Assembly (NCBI RefSeq): GCF_014490575.1
Contig: NZ_CP061033.1
Coordinates: forward strand, 1,054,001-1,118,000
Origin: Corynebacterium zhongnanshanii
GTDB taxonomy: Bacteria > Actinomycetota > Actinomycetes > Mycobacteriales > Mycobacteriaceae
Reading direction: 5' to 3'
DNA length: 64,000 bases
Both the position numbers and the translations under genes were made by a program. A model generated the notes under the pieces. The model had not been told where the DNA came from. It made no database searches and saw only the letters and a list, made by a program, of their open reading frames with translations. Position 1 is the stretch's first letter; each line of letters starts with the position of its first letter. Below, piece after piece: positions 10,431 through 21,650 of this stretch.

Positions 10431-12704
10431 CTATCCCCCGGACGTCAGACGGTAGACGTCAAATACGCCTTCTACGTTGCGCAGCTGATTCATCGTATAA
10501 CCCAGCTGCTTGGTGTCTGAGACCTCGAAGGTAAAGCGAATCATCGCCACGCGATCGGGCGAGGTGTGAGAGTTCGTGGCCACAATCGGCAGCTTCTGCT
10601 CCGTCACCACGCGTGTGACCTCAGCCAACAGACCGTTGTGATCGAGGCCCTCGATTTGAATCGTGACCGTGAACACCGCGTTGTGGAACGTGCTTGCCCA
10701 AGACACCTCGATAATGCGCTCGGGCTCCAAGTGCAGTTTGTCCGAGTTGGTACAGTCCGTTCTGTGCACCGAAATGCCACCGCCCTTGGTGATAAAGCCG
10801 AAGATCTGATCTCCGGGAACGGGCGTGCAGCACTTCGCCAGCTTAGCGGAGAAGTCCGACTGTCCCTGAACCAGGATTCCCGAGCCGTCGCCTCGTCCTT
10901 CCTGCGGGGTGTTCGAGTTCTTCGATGGCATCGCCTGCGGCGGCTGGAAAACCTCGACCTCGTTCTCGTCCTCGTCGGCGAACATCTCGATGATGTTTTT
11001 GCAGACGTGCTCGGCCGAGACTTCGTTGCGTCCAATGGCCGTGTAGAGCGCCTCGATGTCTGGGTAACGCAGCTCGGAGGCAATTGCCCGCATGGTCGAC
11101 GGAGTCATGAGCCTCTGCAGGCGCAACCCTCCTCGCTGTACCTCAGCGGCGAGGTAGTCGCGGCCCTTTTCGGCAGCCTCTTCACGCTGCTCCTTGGCGA
11201 ACCACTGGCGAATCTTCGCCCGAGCCCTCGGCGAGCCCACGAACTTAGCCCAGTCCTTCGAGGGGCCGGCGTCCTTATCCTTCGAGGTAAAGATCTCTAC
11301 CTTGTCACCGGTCTTCAGCTTGGATTCCAGCGCCACCAACTTTCCGTTGACCTTGGCACCAATACAGCGGTGCCCGATCTCGGTGTGCACGCTGTAGGCA
11401 AAATCCACCGGGGTGGAACCGTTCGGCAAGGTGATCGCATCGCCCTTGGGGGTGAAGACAAAAATCTGGTTGGTGGACAGGTCATAGCGCAGGGAGTCCA
11501 GGAACTCATTCGGATCAGCGGCTTCCTTTTGCCAATCCAGAAGCTGGCGCATCCACGCCATCTGATCCACCTCGGCGCTATCGCCCTTGTGGCTGCCCTT
11601 CGTCTCCTTGTACCGCCAGTGCGCGGCAATGCCGAACTCCGCATTGTGGTGCATGTCGTGGGTGCGGATCTGGATTTCCAGCGGCTTGGCATCCGGTCCA
11701 ATGACCGTGGTGTGCAAGGACTGATACACACCGAAGCGGGGCTGGCTGATGTAGTCCTTGAATCGGCCCGGCATGGGCTGGTACACGCTGTGGATCACAC
11801 CCACGGCTGCGTAGCAATCCTGGACGGAGTCCACCAGGATGCGGATACCCACCAGGTCGAAGATCTCGTCGAAGTCCCGGCCGCGAACAATCATCTTCTG
11901 GTAGATCGACCAGTAGTGCTTCGGCCGCCCCACCACCTCGGCCACCACGCCCGAGCGCTTCATGGTGCTTTCGATCTCAGATTTCACCTTCAGGATGTAC
12001 TGGTCGCGCTTCGGCGCGCGATCGGCCACCAGCCGAACGATCTCTTCATATTTCTTCGGGTACAGGATCGCGAAGGACAGGTCCTCCAGCTCCCACTTCA
12101 CCGTCGCCATGCCCAGGCGATGAGCCAGCGGTGCGATCACCTCAAGGGTCTGCTCTGCCTTCTTTGCCTGCTTTTCGGGCTTCAAGAAGCGCATGGTCCG
12201 CATGTTGTGCAAGCGGTCTGCAACCTTGATGACCAGCACACGCGGGTCGTTGGCCATGGCCACGATCATCTTGCGAATGGTCTCCGCCTCTGCCGCGGAC
12301 CCCAGGACCATCTTGTCCAACTTCGTCACGCCGTCCACCAGGCGCGCCACTTCTTCACCGAAGTCCCGGGTCAGGTCATCCAGGGAGTAGTCGGTATCCT
12401 CCACCGTGTCGTGAAGAAGAGCCGCCACGAGCGTGGTGGTGTCCATGCCGATTTCCGCGGCGATGGTGGCCACAGCCAGAGGGTGGGTGATGTACGGCTC
12501 GCCGGATTTCCGCTGCACCCCCTCATGCAACCGCTCGGCCGTCGCGTAAGCACGATTCAGAATCTCCGGGTCGGCCTTCGGGTGGAAGCGCCTGTGCACG
12601 GTCAACAAGGGGCTGATCACAGGGTTGATCTTCTGCTTGCTGCTTCCCGTCAGACTGCGCGCGATGCGCGACGCCATCCACAGGGAACCCTTTTCGTTGC
12701 TCAT
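10431..12704 (-). CDS. rel: Bifunctional (p)ppGpp synthetase/hydrolase Rel
   Basis: Makes and degrades the alarmone (p)ppGpp in the stringent response. In the 757 aa: an HD hydrolase domain with H74 and H98-D99 (LLHDTVEDT) intact, a synthetase domain with the [21 protein letters not shown] block near 260-285, a TGS domain ([24 protein letters not shown]), a zinc-finger/helical part containing KCCTPVPGD, and a C-terminal ACT domain (about 680-757). Both activities look intact, as in the single Rel of actinobacteria. The ATG at 12704 is the family start. It lies 60 nt downstream of apt, an arrangement known from C. glutamicum, linking purine salvage and stringent control. Confidence 0.97.
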   Translation of the reverse strand: MSNEKGSLWMASRIARSLTGSSKQKINPVISPLLTVHRRFHPKADPEILNRAYATAERLHEGVQRKSGEPYITHPLAVATIAAEIGMDTTTLVAALLHDTVEDTDYSLDDLTRDFGEEVARLVDGVTKLDKMVLGSAAEAETIRKMIVAMANDPRVLVIKVADRLHNMRTMRFLKPEKQAKKAEQTLEVIAPLAHRLGMATVKWELEDLSFAILYPKKYEEIVRLVADRAPKRDQYILKVKSEIESTMKRSGVVAEVVGRPKHYWSIYQKMIVRGRDFDEIFDLVGIRILVDSVQDCYAAVGVIHSVYQPMPGRFKDYISQPRFGVYQSLHTTVIGPDAKPLEIQIRTHDMHHNAEFGIAAHWRYKETKGSHKGDSAEVDQMAWMRQLLDWQKEAADPNEFLDSLRYDLSTNQIFVFTPKGDAITLPNGSTPVDFAYSVHTEIGHRCIGAKVNGKLVALESKLKTGDKVEIFTSKDKDAGPSKDWAKFVGSPRARAKIRQWFAKEQREEAAEKGRDYLAAEVQRGGLRLQRLMTPSTMRAIASELRYPDIEALYTAIGRNEVSAEHVCKNIIEMFADEDENEVEVFQPPQAMPSKNSNTPQEGRGDGSGILVQGQSDFSAKLAKCCTPVPGDQIFGFITKGGGISVHRTDCTNSDKLHLEPERIIEVSWASTFHNAVFTVTIQIEGLDHNGLLAEVTRVVTEQKLPIVATNSHTSPDRVAMIRFTFEVSDTKQLGYTMNQLRNVEGVFDVYRLTSGG

Positions 12705-12764
12705 GATGTGTGACCGTCTCTTCTCTAGCCCGTCAGCTGCAATCCCACATGTCGCGGGGTACGT

Positions 12765-13340
12765 CTATGTATCCCCCGATGATACTTCGTGAGTGTTCAA
12801 AACGAACAACGGAACATCGGAGAGTCTCTCGCGCCCATTCAACCCGTCCACTTCGAGCACAACGGCCAGGCCCGCCACTTGAGCCCCCGCCTTCTCCAAC
12901 AACTCGCGGGAGGCCTGCAGGGTCCCACCGGTCGCCAACACGTCGTCCACCAGCAGCACACGCTTGCCGCGCAGATCAATGCCAGAGCTAGGAATCTCCA
13001 ACTGCGCGGAGCCGTACTCCAGGTCGTAACTGATGGTATGCACCGGCGGGGGTAGCTTGCCGCCCTTGCGGATCGCCAACACACCCACGCCCAGCTCGTA
13101 GGCTACCGCGCTGCCCAGCAGGAACCCTCGGGCATCCAAACCGCCAATCAGGTCGATGTTCTGGCTGCGGGCGAACTCCGCCAGCACGCGCACGATGGCC
13201 CGGTAGGCCTCCGGGTCAGCCAACACGGGCGTGAGATCCTCGAACACGATTCCCTCGGAGGGAAAATCGTGGACAATCCGCGTGAGATCCCGTAATGCCC
13301 CCTGCGCCTGGCGCAGGGAGGACAGCATCGCGTTATTCAT
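12765..13340 (-). CDS. apt: Adenine phosphoribosyltransferase
   Basis: Converts adenine and PRPP to AMP (purine salvage). In 191 residues: the [15 protein letters not shown] segment near 30, the [21 protein letters not shown] substrate loop, and the PRPP-binding [14 protein letters not shown] near 130-143. ATG 13340 is chosen because a perfect GGAGGATC lies 3-8 nt upstream and homologues begin here; the open frame extends to 13457 but only inside the preceding gene. The start overlaps the upstream dciAE stop by 8 nt (ATGAATAA), so translation is likely coupled. Confidence 0.95.
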   Translation of the reverse strand: MNNAMLSSLRQAQGALRDLTRIVHDFPSEGIVFEDLTPVLADPEAYRAIVRVLAEFARSQNIDLIGGLDARGFLLGSAVAYELGVGVLAIRKGGKLPPPVHTISYDLEYGSAQLEIPSSGIDLRGKRVLLVDDVLATGGTLQASRELLEKAGAQVAGLAVVLEVDGLNGRERLSDVPLFVLNTHEVSSGDT

Positions 13341-14940
13341 GGTGATCCTCCGTGCTCTCCACAGGATGATCCTGTTCGGTCCAGCGATCCATATTCCATG
13401 CCAGGCCGGCGTCGGATCCATTATCGGTGACATAATCCACATGGTGTTCCACGGCAATCTGGCGTGGCTCGGTGGTCAGGGGGATGGTCATGGAGTCCCG
13501 CTGAAGGTTCTCCTCGGAGGCGCGGATGGCCTCCAGGCGGGAGAACACGTTGGTGTTTTCGGAGGAATTGCGGCCGAAGGAGCCGCGCGTATCCAGCAGC
13601 ACGTCGTAGTCCTGCCCCAGCGTGCCGTAGCTATCGGCGCTGAGCGCGATGGGTTGCACCTCAATTCCCGCGTCCGCACAGCTGGCCTGGATGCTCTCCA
13701 CAATGGTCTTGTAGCGCGGCGTGGAATCCAGGTAGCCGATCCGGATCTGCTGGCCGCCCAGGTGCTCACGGGCGCTGTCGAGGTTCACGGCCATGGCGGC
13801 GTCGTTGGTGGGCTGCAGCTGCGGAGCGAGCGCGTGCGTTGGGGGCACCACGCGCAGGCCCGTGGGTTGCACGTCCATGCCCGTGGCCTTCTTCACGTCT
13901 GCGGCGATTCGGGCCCGATCCACGCATTCCCCGAACGCGCGGCGCGCCTCCTCGCTCTCCAGCTGGTTAATGCCGCTGAGTCGCAGCGTATCCACGCGTT
14001 CCGAGATTGGGGTCTGTACCACCCAGTCGTCGCCATCCAGGCCTACGTCTTGCGGGCGAACGTCCGTGTCCAGATCCGCCACGCCTAGCGCGCGGTCCTC
14101 CGCCAGCTTTGTCACGTCCACGGTGCTCGGGTAGACATACAGCGGATCCTGCACGGGCGCGGGACCGGCATAGTGCGGATTCGCCACCAGCTTCAGGTGC
14201 CCGTCCTCTCCCCTCTCAGCCACGCTGTAGGGCCCGGACGTCGGCACGCTCGCTGGGTCCGTGCGGGTGACGTTAAACGTATCCTGCCATGCTTGGGCGA
14301 TGCGGGTCTTCGTCTCCTGATCCTCCGACGCCACAGCGCTCACTACATCAGCCACCTCCGCCTTCTCGGCGACGATGTGAGCCGGCATGACCGTTCCCGC
14401 AGAGAACAGCTCCATGTAGCGGTTGCCGAAGCCCTCCTTGAAGTGGACCGCGAACTGCTTATTGCCGGGCGCGCAATCAATACTTTCTACCTGGTAGAAC
14501 AGCGGAAGATCCGATCCGAAGAGCGCGGGGTCGCTGCTTGCGGCCTGGGTGAGCACGAAGTCATCGCACACCACGGGATGGCCATCGGAATACTGCGCCT
14601 TGTCGTTAATGACGTAGTCCACGCGGCGGGGATCATCGCCGGCGCGCGTGGCGGTCACGATATCGGGGTTGGGCAGCAGCTGCCCCTCTGGGCCGGCGAT
14701 GGATGCGCCAGGATAGAGCCGGGCGGACACCTTGGCGGCATCGGTGGCCACACCGAGGGACGTTCCCGCGTTCGTGGTCATGATGGGGTTCGGGACCACG
14801 TAGCCCAGGCTCTCCAGGCGGGCCGAGTCCCCATCACCGGAGGAGCATGCCACCAGGCCCGCGGAGGCAATCACCACACCTCCCACCACGGCTGTTGCGA
14901 CTCGTGCGGCGTGTGCAGTGAATCTCTTCACCGTTGTCAT
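13333..14940 (-). CDS. dciAE: Peptide-type ABC substrate-binding lipoprotein, orphan (DciAE-like)
   Basis: A 535-residue family 5 solute-binding protein (DppA/OppA type). A lipoprotein signal runs to C32 (ASAGLVAC), followed by the usual two-lobe domain with [17 protein letters not shown] and late repeats of ligand-pocket segments. No permease or ATPase gene is nearby, so it must serve transporters encoded elsewhere or have another envelope role. The same gene sits between secF and apt in C. glutamicum, where it was named dciAE; I assign the symbol from position and type. ATG 14940 has GGGAGGAATC just upstream. Confidence 0.85.
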   Translation of the reverse strand: MTTVKRFTAHAARVATAVVGGVVIASAGLVACSSGDGDSARLESLGYVVPNPIMTTNAGTSLGVATDAAKVSARLYPGASIAGPEGQLLPNPDIVTATRAGDDPRRVDYVINDKAQYSDGHPVVCDDFVLTQAASSDPALFGSDLPLFYQVESIDCAPGNKQFAVHFKEGFGNRYMELFSAGTVMPAHIVAEKAEVADVVSAVASEDQETKTRIAQAWQDTFNVTRTDPASVPTSGPYSVAERGEDGHLKLVANPHYAGPAPVQDPLYVYPSTVDVTKLAEDRALGVADLDTDVRPQDVGLDGDDWVVQTPISERVDTLRLSGINQLESEEARRAFGECVDRARIAADVKKATGMDVQPTGLRVVPPTHALAPQLQPTNDAAMAVNLDSAREHLGGQQIRIGYLDSTPRYKTIVESIQASCADAGIEVQPIALSADSYGTLGQDYDVLLDTRGSFGRNSSENTNVFSRLEAIRASEENLQRDSMTIPLTTEPRQIAVEHHVDYVTDNGSDAGLAWNMDRWTEQDHPVESTEDHHE

Positions 14941-14990
14941 GATTCCTCCCGTGTGACCTGTGCGAGTGAGCTGTGCCGATTCTGTACGGT

Positions 14991-16190
14991 TTACATCCCT
15001 GGGCGCCAGGTTTTTCCGTCGCCTGGCAGTGCCTCGTGATCGCCGGCAGCGTCGGTATGCTCGTCGGTTGCCACGGGGCGAGACGTCGGCGTCTGGACGC
15101 TTCGACGGCCCTGGGGTGCGGCCGACTGCTGAACTGCTTCCGTGGATGTTGCGTCAGTTGCTGGAGAGTCTTCGCGCTGCGCACGTGCCTCAAGCACCTT
15201 CTGCGCGTGGTTCCGGTACTTCGCCGAGCGCATCTTGAAGAACACCAGCAGGCCGGCGGCGAAGAAGATCGAGCTGAAGGTACCGGCGATCACTCCGAAG
15301 AACTGCACCAGTGCCAAGTCCTTGAGGGTACCCACGCCCAGAATGTAGACGGCCACAATCAGCAGAGAAGCGATGGGAACCAGGGAGAAGATGGAGGTGT
15401 TCAGCGAACGCATGATGGTCTGGTTCACCGCAAGGTTCACCTGCTCCTCGTACGTGGAGCGCCTGCTGTTGAACAGCCCGGTGGTGTTCTCCTGGACCTT
15501 GTCGAAGACCACCACCGTGTCGTACAGCGAGTACGCCAGGATGGTCAGCAGACCAATCACCGTTGCTGGGGAAACCTCGAAGCCGATCAGGGCATAGATG
15601 CCGGCGACCACGGTCATGTCCATGATCAGACAGATGATCGCAGCCAGAGCCATGTCGCGCTCAAGCCGCAGCGCAATGTAGAGGAACACCGCCAGCAGGA
15701 ACACGCCCAGGGCGATAACCATCTTCTTGGTGATGGAGGAACCCCACGATTCAGAGACGGTGGAGTCACTGATCACGTCCTGGTTCTCCTGGCCGGTGGC
15801 GTCGGTCGGCTTGAACTCCTCAAACAGCGCCGAACGAACCTGGCGAATCTGGGATTCGTTGAGCAACTCGGAGGTTACCTCAATGGCCTGCGCATTACCG
15901 GAACCCACCGTGGTGGTGGACTGAGGCGCGATGCCGGTGGCCTCCTGGAAGACTTCCGCGACGCGATCCTCCGTGGCAGTGGCTGATGGTGGGATGGAGA
16001 TTCGGGTGCCGCCCTCAAAGTCGATGCCGAGGGAGAAGCCACGGATGCCGATGACGGCAACGCAGAACACGAACAGCAGGCCCATCACCGTAAACCAACG
16101 CTTGCGATGAGGAACAATCTGAAAATCGCCGTCGCCGTTGTAGACCTTGTTCCAGAAGCCGAGCTTCTGAGTATCAGCCGAAGTAGTCAT
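14991..16190 (-). CDS. secF: Protein translocase subunit SecF
   Basis: Membrane subunit (399 aa) of the SecDF complex that uses the proton gradient to aid Sec-dependent export. The first membrane helix is near 32-50, followed by the SLGIDFEGGTRI signature, a periplasmic P4-like region (about 60-150), and five more helices including LTILAYSLYDTVVVFDKVQE and the NQTIMRSLNTS block. The C-terminal 70 residues are charged and Gln/Thr-rich, presumably cytoplasmic. The start ATG overlaps the secD stop as TAATG, so the two are translated together. Confidence 0.96.
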   Translation of the reverse strand: MTTSADTQKLGFWNKVYNGDGDFQIVPHRKRWFTVMGLLFVFCVAVIGIRGFSLGIDFEGGTRISIPPSATATEDRVAEVFQEATGIAPQSTTTVGSGNAQAIEVTSELLNESQIRQVRSALFEEFKPTDATGQENQDVISDSTVSESWGSSITKKMVIALGVFLLAVFLYIALRLERDMALAAIICLIMDMTVVAGIYALIGFEVSPATVIGLLTILAYSLYDTVVVFDKVQENTTGLFNSRRSTYEEQVNLAVNQTIMRSLNTSIFSLVPIASLLIVAVYILGVGTLKDLALVQFFGVIAGTFSSIFFAAGLLVFFKMRSAKYRNHAQKVLEARAQREDSPATDATSTEAVQQSAAPQGRRSVQTPTSRPVATDEHTDAAGDHEALPGDGKTWRPGM

Positions 16191-18043
16191 TACTCGGAGT
16201 CCTTTCGCTCGGTGTGTGCAGTGGTGTCCGTCGCTCCGGCAACTGCAGCGCGCTGCGCCTCACGCTCGGCGGCGCGGAAAGCAGAACCCAGACCGTTGAC
16301 CTTCGGGTTTGCGAAGAACGGTTTCTTCGACAGCAGAATCACCAGTGGGGCGGACACCAGGAACGCGATCACCACGTCGAAGAAGGTGGTGAGACCCAGC
16401 GTAAAGGCGAATCCCTTCACTTGGCCGATGGCCAGGAAGTACAGGATCACCGCGGCGATCAGGGACACGAAGTTACCCGTGATGATCGTGGAGCGGGCGC
16501 GCGTCCATGCACGAGGCACCGCGGAACGGAAGGTGGCGCCCTGCCTGATCTCATCCTTAATGCGTTCGAAGTAGATCACGAAGGAGTCCGCCGTGGTTCC
16601 GATACCGATAATCAAACCAGCGATACCGGCCAAGTCCAAGCTGTAGCCAATCCAGCGGCCCAGCAGAACGATGAAGCCGTAGATCAGGGCAAACGCGGCG
16701 ACCAGAGACACGATCGCCACAAAGCCCAAGCCGCGGTAGTACGCCAGGGCGTACAGGGATACGAGCACCAGGCCGATGAGGCCTGCGATCAGACCAGCCT
16801 TCAGAGACGCATCACCCAGCGTGGGCGAGATCGTCTGAGTAGTTCCACCCTGCTCGCCGTTTTCTCCGGTGAAGCTCAGGGGCAGAGCACCGTACTTCAG
16901 GTTGTTGGCAATATCGACTGCCTCTTGCTCTGGGAAGTCACCCGTGATCTGGGAGGTCTCACCCGGAGGCGTGGGCGACTGGATGCGTGGCGCGGAGATC
17001 ACCTCGGAGTCCAACACGATGGCAACCTGCTTCTGTAGCTGCTCACGGCCCAGGGCATACCAGGTTTCACCACCGGGGGTGGCGTCACCGGTCTTGAAGC
17101 GGAAGGTGATCGCCATCTGCTGGCTCCGTGTATCCAGGCCACCGGTGATCTGAGAATTGGTGTCGATCATCGAACCATCCAGGCGGCGACCGTGCTCCTC
17201 GTCAGTCTCCCCCTTCAGCAGTGGGGCTGGCTCCAGAATCAGGGCGCCCAACTTGGAGCAGGCCACAAGAGGCTTGGAGAGGTCATCAGCTCCGGACAGT
17301 GGATCTAGCCCGTCACATGGCAGCAATACCGCGGCGGCCTGCTGAACATCCGCGTCTGCGGACTGGCGATCCTTTAAGGACACCTGCACCTGCTTCTCGC
17401 GCAGCGCATCCTTGTCCTTGTCCGTCTTGGGCTCAGCGGGAGCCTTTTCCGTGACCTTCATCTCCTTGGGAGGATTTTGGATACCCAACTTGCCCAAGTT
17501 CGGCAGGAATTGGGCCAACTTGGCGTTGGCCTCCTCAGGAGTCAGGATTCCGTTTTCCACCCAGCGGTTCGCCATGTCCTCCAACACGCGGGGGAAGTTC
17601 TGGCTGGGCGGGGTTGGTTGGGACACAGCCCGGAAGCTCAGCTTGGAGGTCTTGCCCAAGGTACGAGCCTCGCCGGCGTCCTCACCGGGAACGCTAATCA
17701 CCAGGTTGTTACCGTCGGTCACCACTTCGGCGCCGGACACGCCCATGCCGTTGACGCGGTTTTCCAAGATCGATCGCGCCTGCGACAGCTGATCCTGCGT
17801 GGGCTGATCACCTTGAGGAACCAGCGTCACGCGGGTTCCTCCCTGCAGATCAATACCCAGTTTGGGGGCAAATGACTTATTGCCTGTGAAGGCAATAAGC
17901 GCGGTTACAACAATCGCAATCAGCAAGAACAGGGCTAGCGCACGCTTGGGCCACACCTCAAAGGTGTTGGGGGTGAGGTGCTTAGCCGGGTTCTTTTGCT
18001 GAGACGTTGCACGGCTCTTGTCGCCCTTTGTCGTCTTAGCCAC
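16190..18043 (-). CDS. secD: Protein translocase subunit SecD
   Basis: Partner of SecF (617 aa). One helix near residues 33-53 is followed by KLGIDLQGGTRVTL, then a large external P1 region enlarged with Pro/Lys-rich insertions (KAPAEPKTDKDKD), a second conserved part FTGENGEQGGTTQTISPTLG, and five membrane helices ending in the AGLIIGIGTTADSFVIYFERIKDE signature. The start is GTG 18043 with TTGGAG upstream. It lies 94 nt downstream of yajC, a gap with a small CTGCC/GGCAG hairpin. Confidence 0.96.
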   Translation of the reverse strand: MAKTTKGDKSRATSQQKNPAKHLTPNTFEVWPKRALALFLLIAIVVTALIAFTGNKSFAPKLGIDLQGGTRVTLVPQGDQPTQDQLSQARSILENRVNGMGVSGAEVVTDGNNLVISVPGEDAGEARTLGKTSKLSFRAVSQPTPPSQNFPRVLEDMANRWVENGILTPEEANAKLAQFLPNLGKLGIQNPPKEMKVTEKAPAEPKTDKDKDALREKQVQVSLKDRQSADADVQQAAAVLLPCDGLDPLSGADDLSKPLVACSKLGALILEPAPLLKGETDEEHGRRLDGSMIDTNSQITGGLDTRSQQMAITFRFKTGDATPGGETWYALGREQLQKQVAIVLDSEVISAPRIQSPTPPGETSQITGDFPEQEAVDIANNLKYGALPLSFTGENGEQGGTTQTISPTLGDASLKAGLIAGLIGLVLVSLYALAYYRGLGFVAIVSLVAAFALIYGFIVLLGRWIGYSLDLAGIAGLIIGIGTTADSFVIYFERIKDEIRQGATFRSAVPRAWTRARSTIITGNFVSLIAAVILYFLAIGQVKGFAFTLGLTTFFDVVIAFLVSAPLVILLSKKPFFANPKVNGLGSAFRAAEREAQRAAVAGATDTTAHTERKDSE

Positions 18044-18137
18044 GATGAATCTCCAATAGCATTGTGCGTCACTGCCACTCGGCAGGCGTGTGTCAGTAAG
18101 TGAACCTTTAAGATCTTAGACCTTTTCAGCTCAAAAT

Positions 18138-18449
18138 CTACGATGGGTTGCCGTTTTCCGTGTCAGTGCCCGGTTCCAGCACCTCAGGTTGGGGGTCGTT
18201 CACCTTTTCGAGGATCGCCAGCTTGTCCCACGTGGTGGTGACACCCGGTGCGATATCCAACTCGACGGTAGCCTCATGCACTGCAGACACAACACCGTGA
18301 ATTCCGGAGGATGTTTTCACTTCATCGCCCACGGCGAGGGTGGCCTGGAAGGCGCGGATCTCGCGGACCCTCTTGTTCTGCTTCCTGATTTGCAGTAGTG
18401 GGAGGCCCAAAAAGACCGCGATGATCAGAATAATAAGTAATGCATCCAT
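18138..18449 (-). CDS. yajC: Preprotein translocase subunit YajC
   Basis: Small accessory subunit of SecDF (103 aa): a single N-terminal membrane helix (about 3-17, LLIILIIAVFLGLPLL) followed by the cytoplasmic YajC domain with VGDEVKTSSGIHGVV. The C-terminus is acidic. I start at ATG 18449 because the helix begins there; an upstream extension to 18509 is only the ruvB tail in another frame. It starts 5 nt after the ruvB stop, so it is in the ruv operon as well as the sec run. Confidence 0.93.
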   Translation of the reverse strand: MDALLIILIIAVFLGLPLLQIRKQNKRVREIRAFQATLAVGDEVKTSSGIHGVVSAVHEATVELDIAPGVTTTWDKLAILEKVNDPQPEVLEPGTDTENGNPS

Positions 18450-18454
18450 GCTGG

Positions 18455-19546
18455 CTAGTTTGCCATACCCAGGGCATCGTCTGGCGGTTGGAGTCCCAGA
18501 TGCCTCCACGCAGCCGCCGTGGCGACGCGTCCGCGCGGGGTGCGCGCGATCATTCCCGCCCGGACAAGGTAGGGCTCGCAGACCTCTTCCACCGTTGAGG
18601 GCTCCTCGCCCACCGCCACAGCCAAGGCGTTGACACCGACCGGCCCGCCGCCGTGCCCCTTGATGAGGGACTCCAGGACGGCCTTATCCAACCGATCCAA
18701 CCCTGCCTCGTCCACGTCAAACACCAGCAGGGCCGCCCGAGCGATCTCTACCGTGATGCGCCCGTCGGCGTTGACGTCGGCAAAATCGCGCACGCGCCGC
18801 AACAGGCGGTTGGCAATACGTGGCGTTCCACGAGACCGTGACGCGATTTCGGCGGCGGCGTCGTCATGAATATCGACGCCCAAGATCCCGGCCGCACGGG
18901 TCACGACCTGGGTGAGGTCGGAGACGTCATAGAACTCCATCTGCGCGGTAAAACCGAAGCGATCGCGCAATGGTCCGGTGAGCATGCCCGCGCGTGTGGT
19001 GGCTCCCACCAGCGTAAATGGCGCGATTTCTAGAGGGATGGAGGTGGCTCCCGGCCCCTTGCCGACGATCACATCAATGCGGAAATCCTCCATGGCCATG
19101 TACAGCATCTCTTCGGCGGGGCGGGCGATGCGGTGGATCTCGTCGATGAACAGGACGTCACCCTCCATCAGATTGGAGAGCATCGCCGCTAAGTCCCCGG
19201 CACGCTCCAGGGCCGGACCGGAGGTCATCCTTAAGGAGCTGCCCAGCTCTTGGGCGATGATCATGGCCATGGTGGTTTTGCCGAGTCCCGGAGGGCCTGC
19301 CAGTAGCACGTGATCGGGACTTAAGCCTCGGCTGCGCGCACCTCCGAGAACCAAATCCAATTGCGCCCGGACCTTGGGCTGGCCAATGAACTCACCCAAG
19401 GAGCGTGGGCGCAGCGAGGTTTCCACATCGCCATCGCCGGGCATGGGGCCCGCACTGAGGTCGGGATTGATGCTGTTCGCACCACCGCCGGAGGGAGCGT
19501 GTTCCTGCTCCGGGAGCTTAAACTCTGTCCGTTCCACGTCACCCAT
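18455..19546 (-). CDS. ruvB: Holliday junction branch-migration helicase RuvB
   Basis: Hexameric AAA+ motor that, with RuvA, moves Holliday junctions in recombination. In 363 aa: an N-terminal extension of about 45 residues, Walker [11 protein letters not shown] near 84, Walker [11 protein letters not shown], sensor 1 LVGATTRAG, arginine finger region GPLRDRFGF, and a C-terminal winged helix with [19 protein letters not shown]. It lies 9 nt after ruvA and 5 nt before yajC. Confidence 0.97.
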   Translation of the reverse strand: MGDVERTEFKLPEQEHAPSGGGANSINPDLSAGPMPGDGDVETSLRPRSLGEFIGQPKVRAQLDLVLGGARSRGLSPDHVLLAGPPGLGKTTMAMIIAQELGSSLRMTSGPALERAGDLAAMLSNLMEGDVLFIDEIHRIARPAEEMLYMAMEDFRIDVIVGKGPGATSIPLEIAPFTLVGATTRAGMLTGPLRDRFGFTAQMEFYDVSDLTQVVTRAAGILGVDIHDDAAAEIASRSRGTPRIANRLLRRVRDFADVNADGRITVEIARAALLVFDVDEAGLDRLDKAVLESLIKGHGGGPVGVNALAVAVGEEPSTVEEVCEPYLVRAGMIARTPRGRVATAAAWRHLGLQPPDDALGMAN

Positions 19547-19555
19547 AGCTCTACC

Positions 19556-20188
19556 CTACTTCGTGCCCATCGTAGCCAGAGCTTGGCGCAGCACCGTCGA
19601 GGCGTCCACCTGATCTGCACCTGCCTCCACCAACGCCTGGATGCTGGCCTGTGCCTGCGCGGAGGCCTTGGATTCGGGAAATCCGAGCCCCACCAGCGCC
19701 TCGGTGACCTGGGCCTGGACGGACTCGTGGACATCGACCGGCAACTGGGGATCCCCGGCTGCACTCTGGGGCGCTGCCTCGGGAGCGATGGCGCCCACTT
19801 TGTCCCGCAGCTCCAGCACCATGCGTTCGGCGAGCTTCTTCCCCACTCCGCTGGCGCGCTGAAGGGTCTTCAGGTCTGATTCCCGGATCGCGCGGACCAG
19901 CTCATCGGGGGTGACCACCGCCATGATGCCCAGCGCCGTCTTAGCCGCAACCCCGCTGACGGTCTGCAGTAGCGTGAAGATGGTGCGCTGGTCAGTAGTG
20001 GAAAAGGCGAACAGGAGTTGCGCGTCCTCGCGGACCACCATGGTGGTGTACACGAACGCCTCCTCACCGCGTGAGAGGTGAGCCAGCGTCTCGGGCGTGG
20101 CCGAACAGAGGTAGCCCACGCCGTGACACTCGATCACGGCGAAGTCCAGACCTTTATCAATGACGGTGCCGCGCAGGGAAGCGATCAT
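19556..20188 (-). CDS. ruvA: Holliday junction DNA-binding protein RuvA
   Basis: Tetrameric junction-binding partner of RuvB, 210 aa. An N-terminal OB fold (MIASLRGTVIDKG...) is followed by the two helix-hairpin-helix motifs (LQTVSGVAAKTALGIM and LQRASGVGKKLAERMVLELRDK near 75-130), a flexible acidic linker, and the C-terminal domain III that touches RuvB. Length fits the family. It sits between ruvC (41 nt upstream) and ruvB. Confidence 0.96.
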   Translation of the reverse strand: MIASLRGTVIDKGLDFAVIECHGVGYLCSATPETLAHLSRGEEAFVYTTMVVREDAQLLFAFSTTDQRTIFTLLQTVSGVAAKTALGIMAVVTPDELVRAIRESDLKTLQRASGVGKKLAERMVLELRDKVGAIAPEAAPQSAAGDPQLPVDVHESVQAQVTEALVGLGFPESKASAQAQASIQALVEAGADQVDASTVLRQALATMGTK

Positions 20189-20229
20189 GAGGCAACTCCT
20201 AATGTGTTGTGTGACTTATGCATGCTGGC

Positions 20230-20811
20230 TCAACGATCGTTTATGAGCGCATGCATCGGTGCGCGCCAGCAATGGCACACGGCCAGCGCGAGGGCGTCGG
20301 CCGCGTCGGCGGGTTTCGGTGGCGAGGACAAGCCCAGAATGCGTGTCACCATCGCCGTCATCTGGGCTTTATCGGCGCGGCCGTTGCCGCTCACGGACTT
20401 CTTCACTTCTGAGGGCGTGTACATGTACACCTCCACCCCGCGGCGAGCCGCGGCAAGCATGAGAACCCCCGAAGCGTGGGCGGTGTTCATGACCGTGGAC
20501 ACATTAGAGCGCTCGAAAACACGTTCCAACGCCACCACATCAGGCTTGTAGTCGTCCATCCACTCTTCCACTGCATTGGACAGACGTAGGAGGCGCCGAG
20601 CTAGATCCTCCTCCGCGGGCGTACGCACCACACCCACCGCGATGGGGTGCACGGTGCGTCCGGTACCTGCTTGCACCACAGACAGGCCGCAGCGGGTAAG
20701 TCCGGGGTCGATTCCCATCACGCGCATCCCAGCAATGCTCACCGGCGCGTGGGGCGCCTGGGCGCCCGCGGGCTGGCGCGGAGGAGGGTGCGGCTGACTC
20801 GAAGTGTTCAT
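20230..20811 (-). CDS. ruvC: Crossover junction endodeoxyribonuclease RuvC
   Basis: Cleaves Holliday junctions symmetrically. The catalytic acids are visible: D in [14 protein letters not shown] in VVALERVF, and the D pair in [15 protein letters not shown]. The 193 residues from ATG 20811 include a Pro/Ala-rich N-terminal tail of about 27 residues absent from shorter RuvCs; the conserved domain itself begins at RVMGID, so an ATG at 20727 is a real alternative. It is the first gene of ruvCAB. Confidence 0.93.
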   Translation of the reverse strand: MNTSSQPHPPPRQPAGAQAPHAPVSIAGMRVMGIDPGLTRCGLSVVQAGTGRTVHPIAVGVVRTPAEEDLARRLLRLSNAVEEWMDDYKPDVVALERVFERSNVSTVMNTAHASGVLMLAAARRGVEVYMYTPSEVKKSVSGNGRADKAQMTAMVTRILGLSSPPKPADAADALALAVCHCWRAPMHALINDR

Positions 20812-20857
20812 CGCACCCAAATATAGCACGGGTGTTCCAAAAAATGGAGTGGAACTG

Positions 20858-21610
20858 TTATGCGTCCAGCTCCGCCAGAACCTCGTCGCTGAGGTTCATG
20901 TTGCTAAACACGTTCTGGACATCATCGGAATCTTCCAGAACATCGATGATGTGCAGCACCTTCTTCGCCGTGGCAGCATCCACAGGAACCTCCATGGAGG
21001 CGCGGAAGTCAGGCTCCAGAGAGTCGTAATCGATCTCGGCGTCCTTCAGCGCATCACGCACGGCGTTCATATCAGCGGCTTCGCACACAATCTCGAACTT
21101 CTCGCCCAAGTCCGTGACCTCTTCGGCACCCGCATCCAGAACAGCCATAAGGATGTCGTCCTCGGTGTACTCCCCCTTGTCCAGGATCGCCACGCCCTTG
21201 CGGGTGAACATGTAGCTCACCGAGCCAGGATCCGCCATGTTGCCACCGTTCTTGTTCACCGCGGTGCGCACGTCCGTGGCCGCGCGGTTGCGGTTATCGG
21301 TCAGGCATTCGATCAGCAAAGCCACGCCATTCGGGCCATAGCCTTCGTACATGATGGTTTCCCAGTCAGCGCCGCCCGCCTCTTCACCGGAGCCACGCTT
21401 GCGAGCGCGCTCGATGTTATCGTTCGGCACGGACGACTTCTTCGCCTTCGTGATGGCATCCTGCAGCGTGGGGTTCGCAGCAGGGTCTCCACCGCCCGTG
21501 CGTGCAGCTACTTCGATGTTCTTAATGAGCTTGGCAAACTCCTTGCCACGCTTGGCATCATTTGCTGCCTTCTTGTGCTTGGTCGTTGCCCATTTTGAGT
21601 GACCGGACAT
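20858..21610 (-). CDS. YebC/PmpR family probable transcriptional or ribosome-associated regulator
   Basis: A 250-residue protein of the YebC/TACO1 family, opening with the diagnostic [25 protein letters not shown]. The middle holds the [15 protein letters not shown] block and the C-terminus the acidic domain ending EVLAELDA. Family members have been reported as DNA-binding regulators and as helpers for translation of proline stretches; which applies here is not known. The position just before ruvC is conserved in many bacteria. The start ATG 21610 has AGAGGATC before it. Confidence 0.94.
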   Translation of the reverse strand: MSGHSKWATTKHKKAANDAKRGKEFAKLIKNIEVAARTGGGDPAANPTLQDAITKAKKSSVPNDNIERARKRGSGEEAGGADWETIMYEGYGPNGVALLIECLTDNRNRAATDVRTAVNKNGGNMADPGSVSYMFTRKGVAILDKGEYTEDDILMAVLDAGAEEVTDLGEKFEIVCEAADMNAVRDALKDAEIDYDSLEPDFRASMEVPVDAATAKKVLHIIDVLEDSDDVQNVFSNMNLSDEVLAELDA

Positions 21611-21650
21611 GATCCTCTTTCATTCGTGGAATTAATTGCTTACTAATCTA

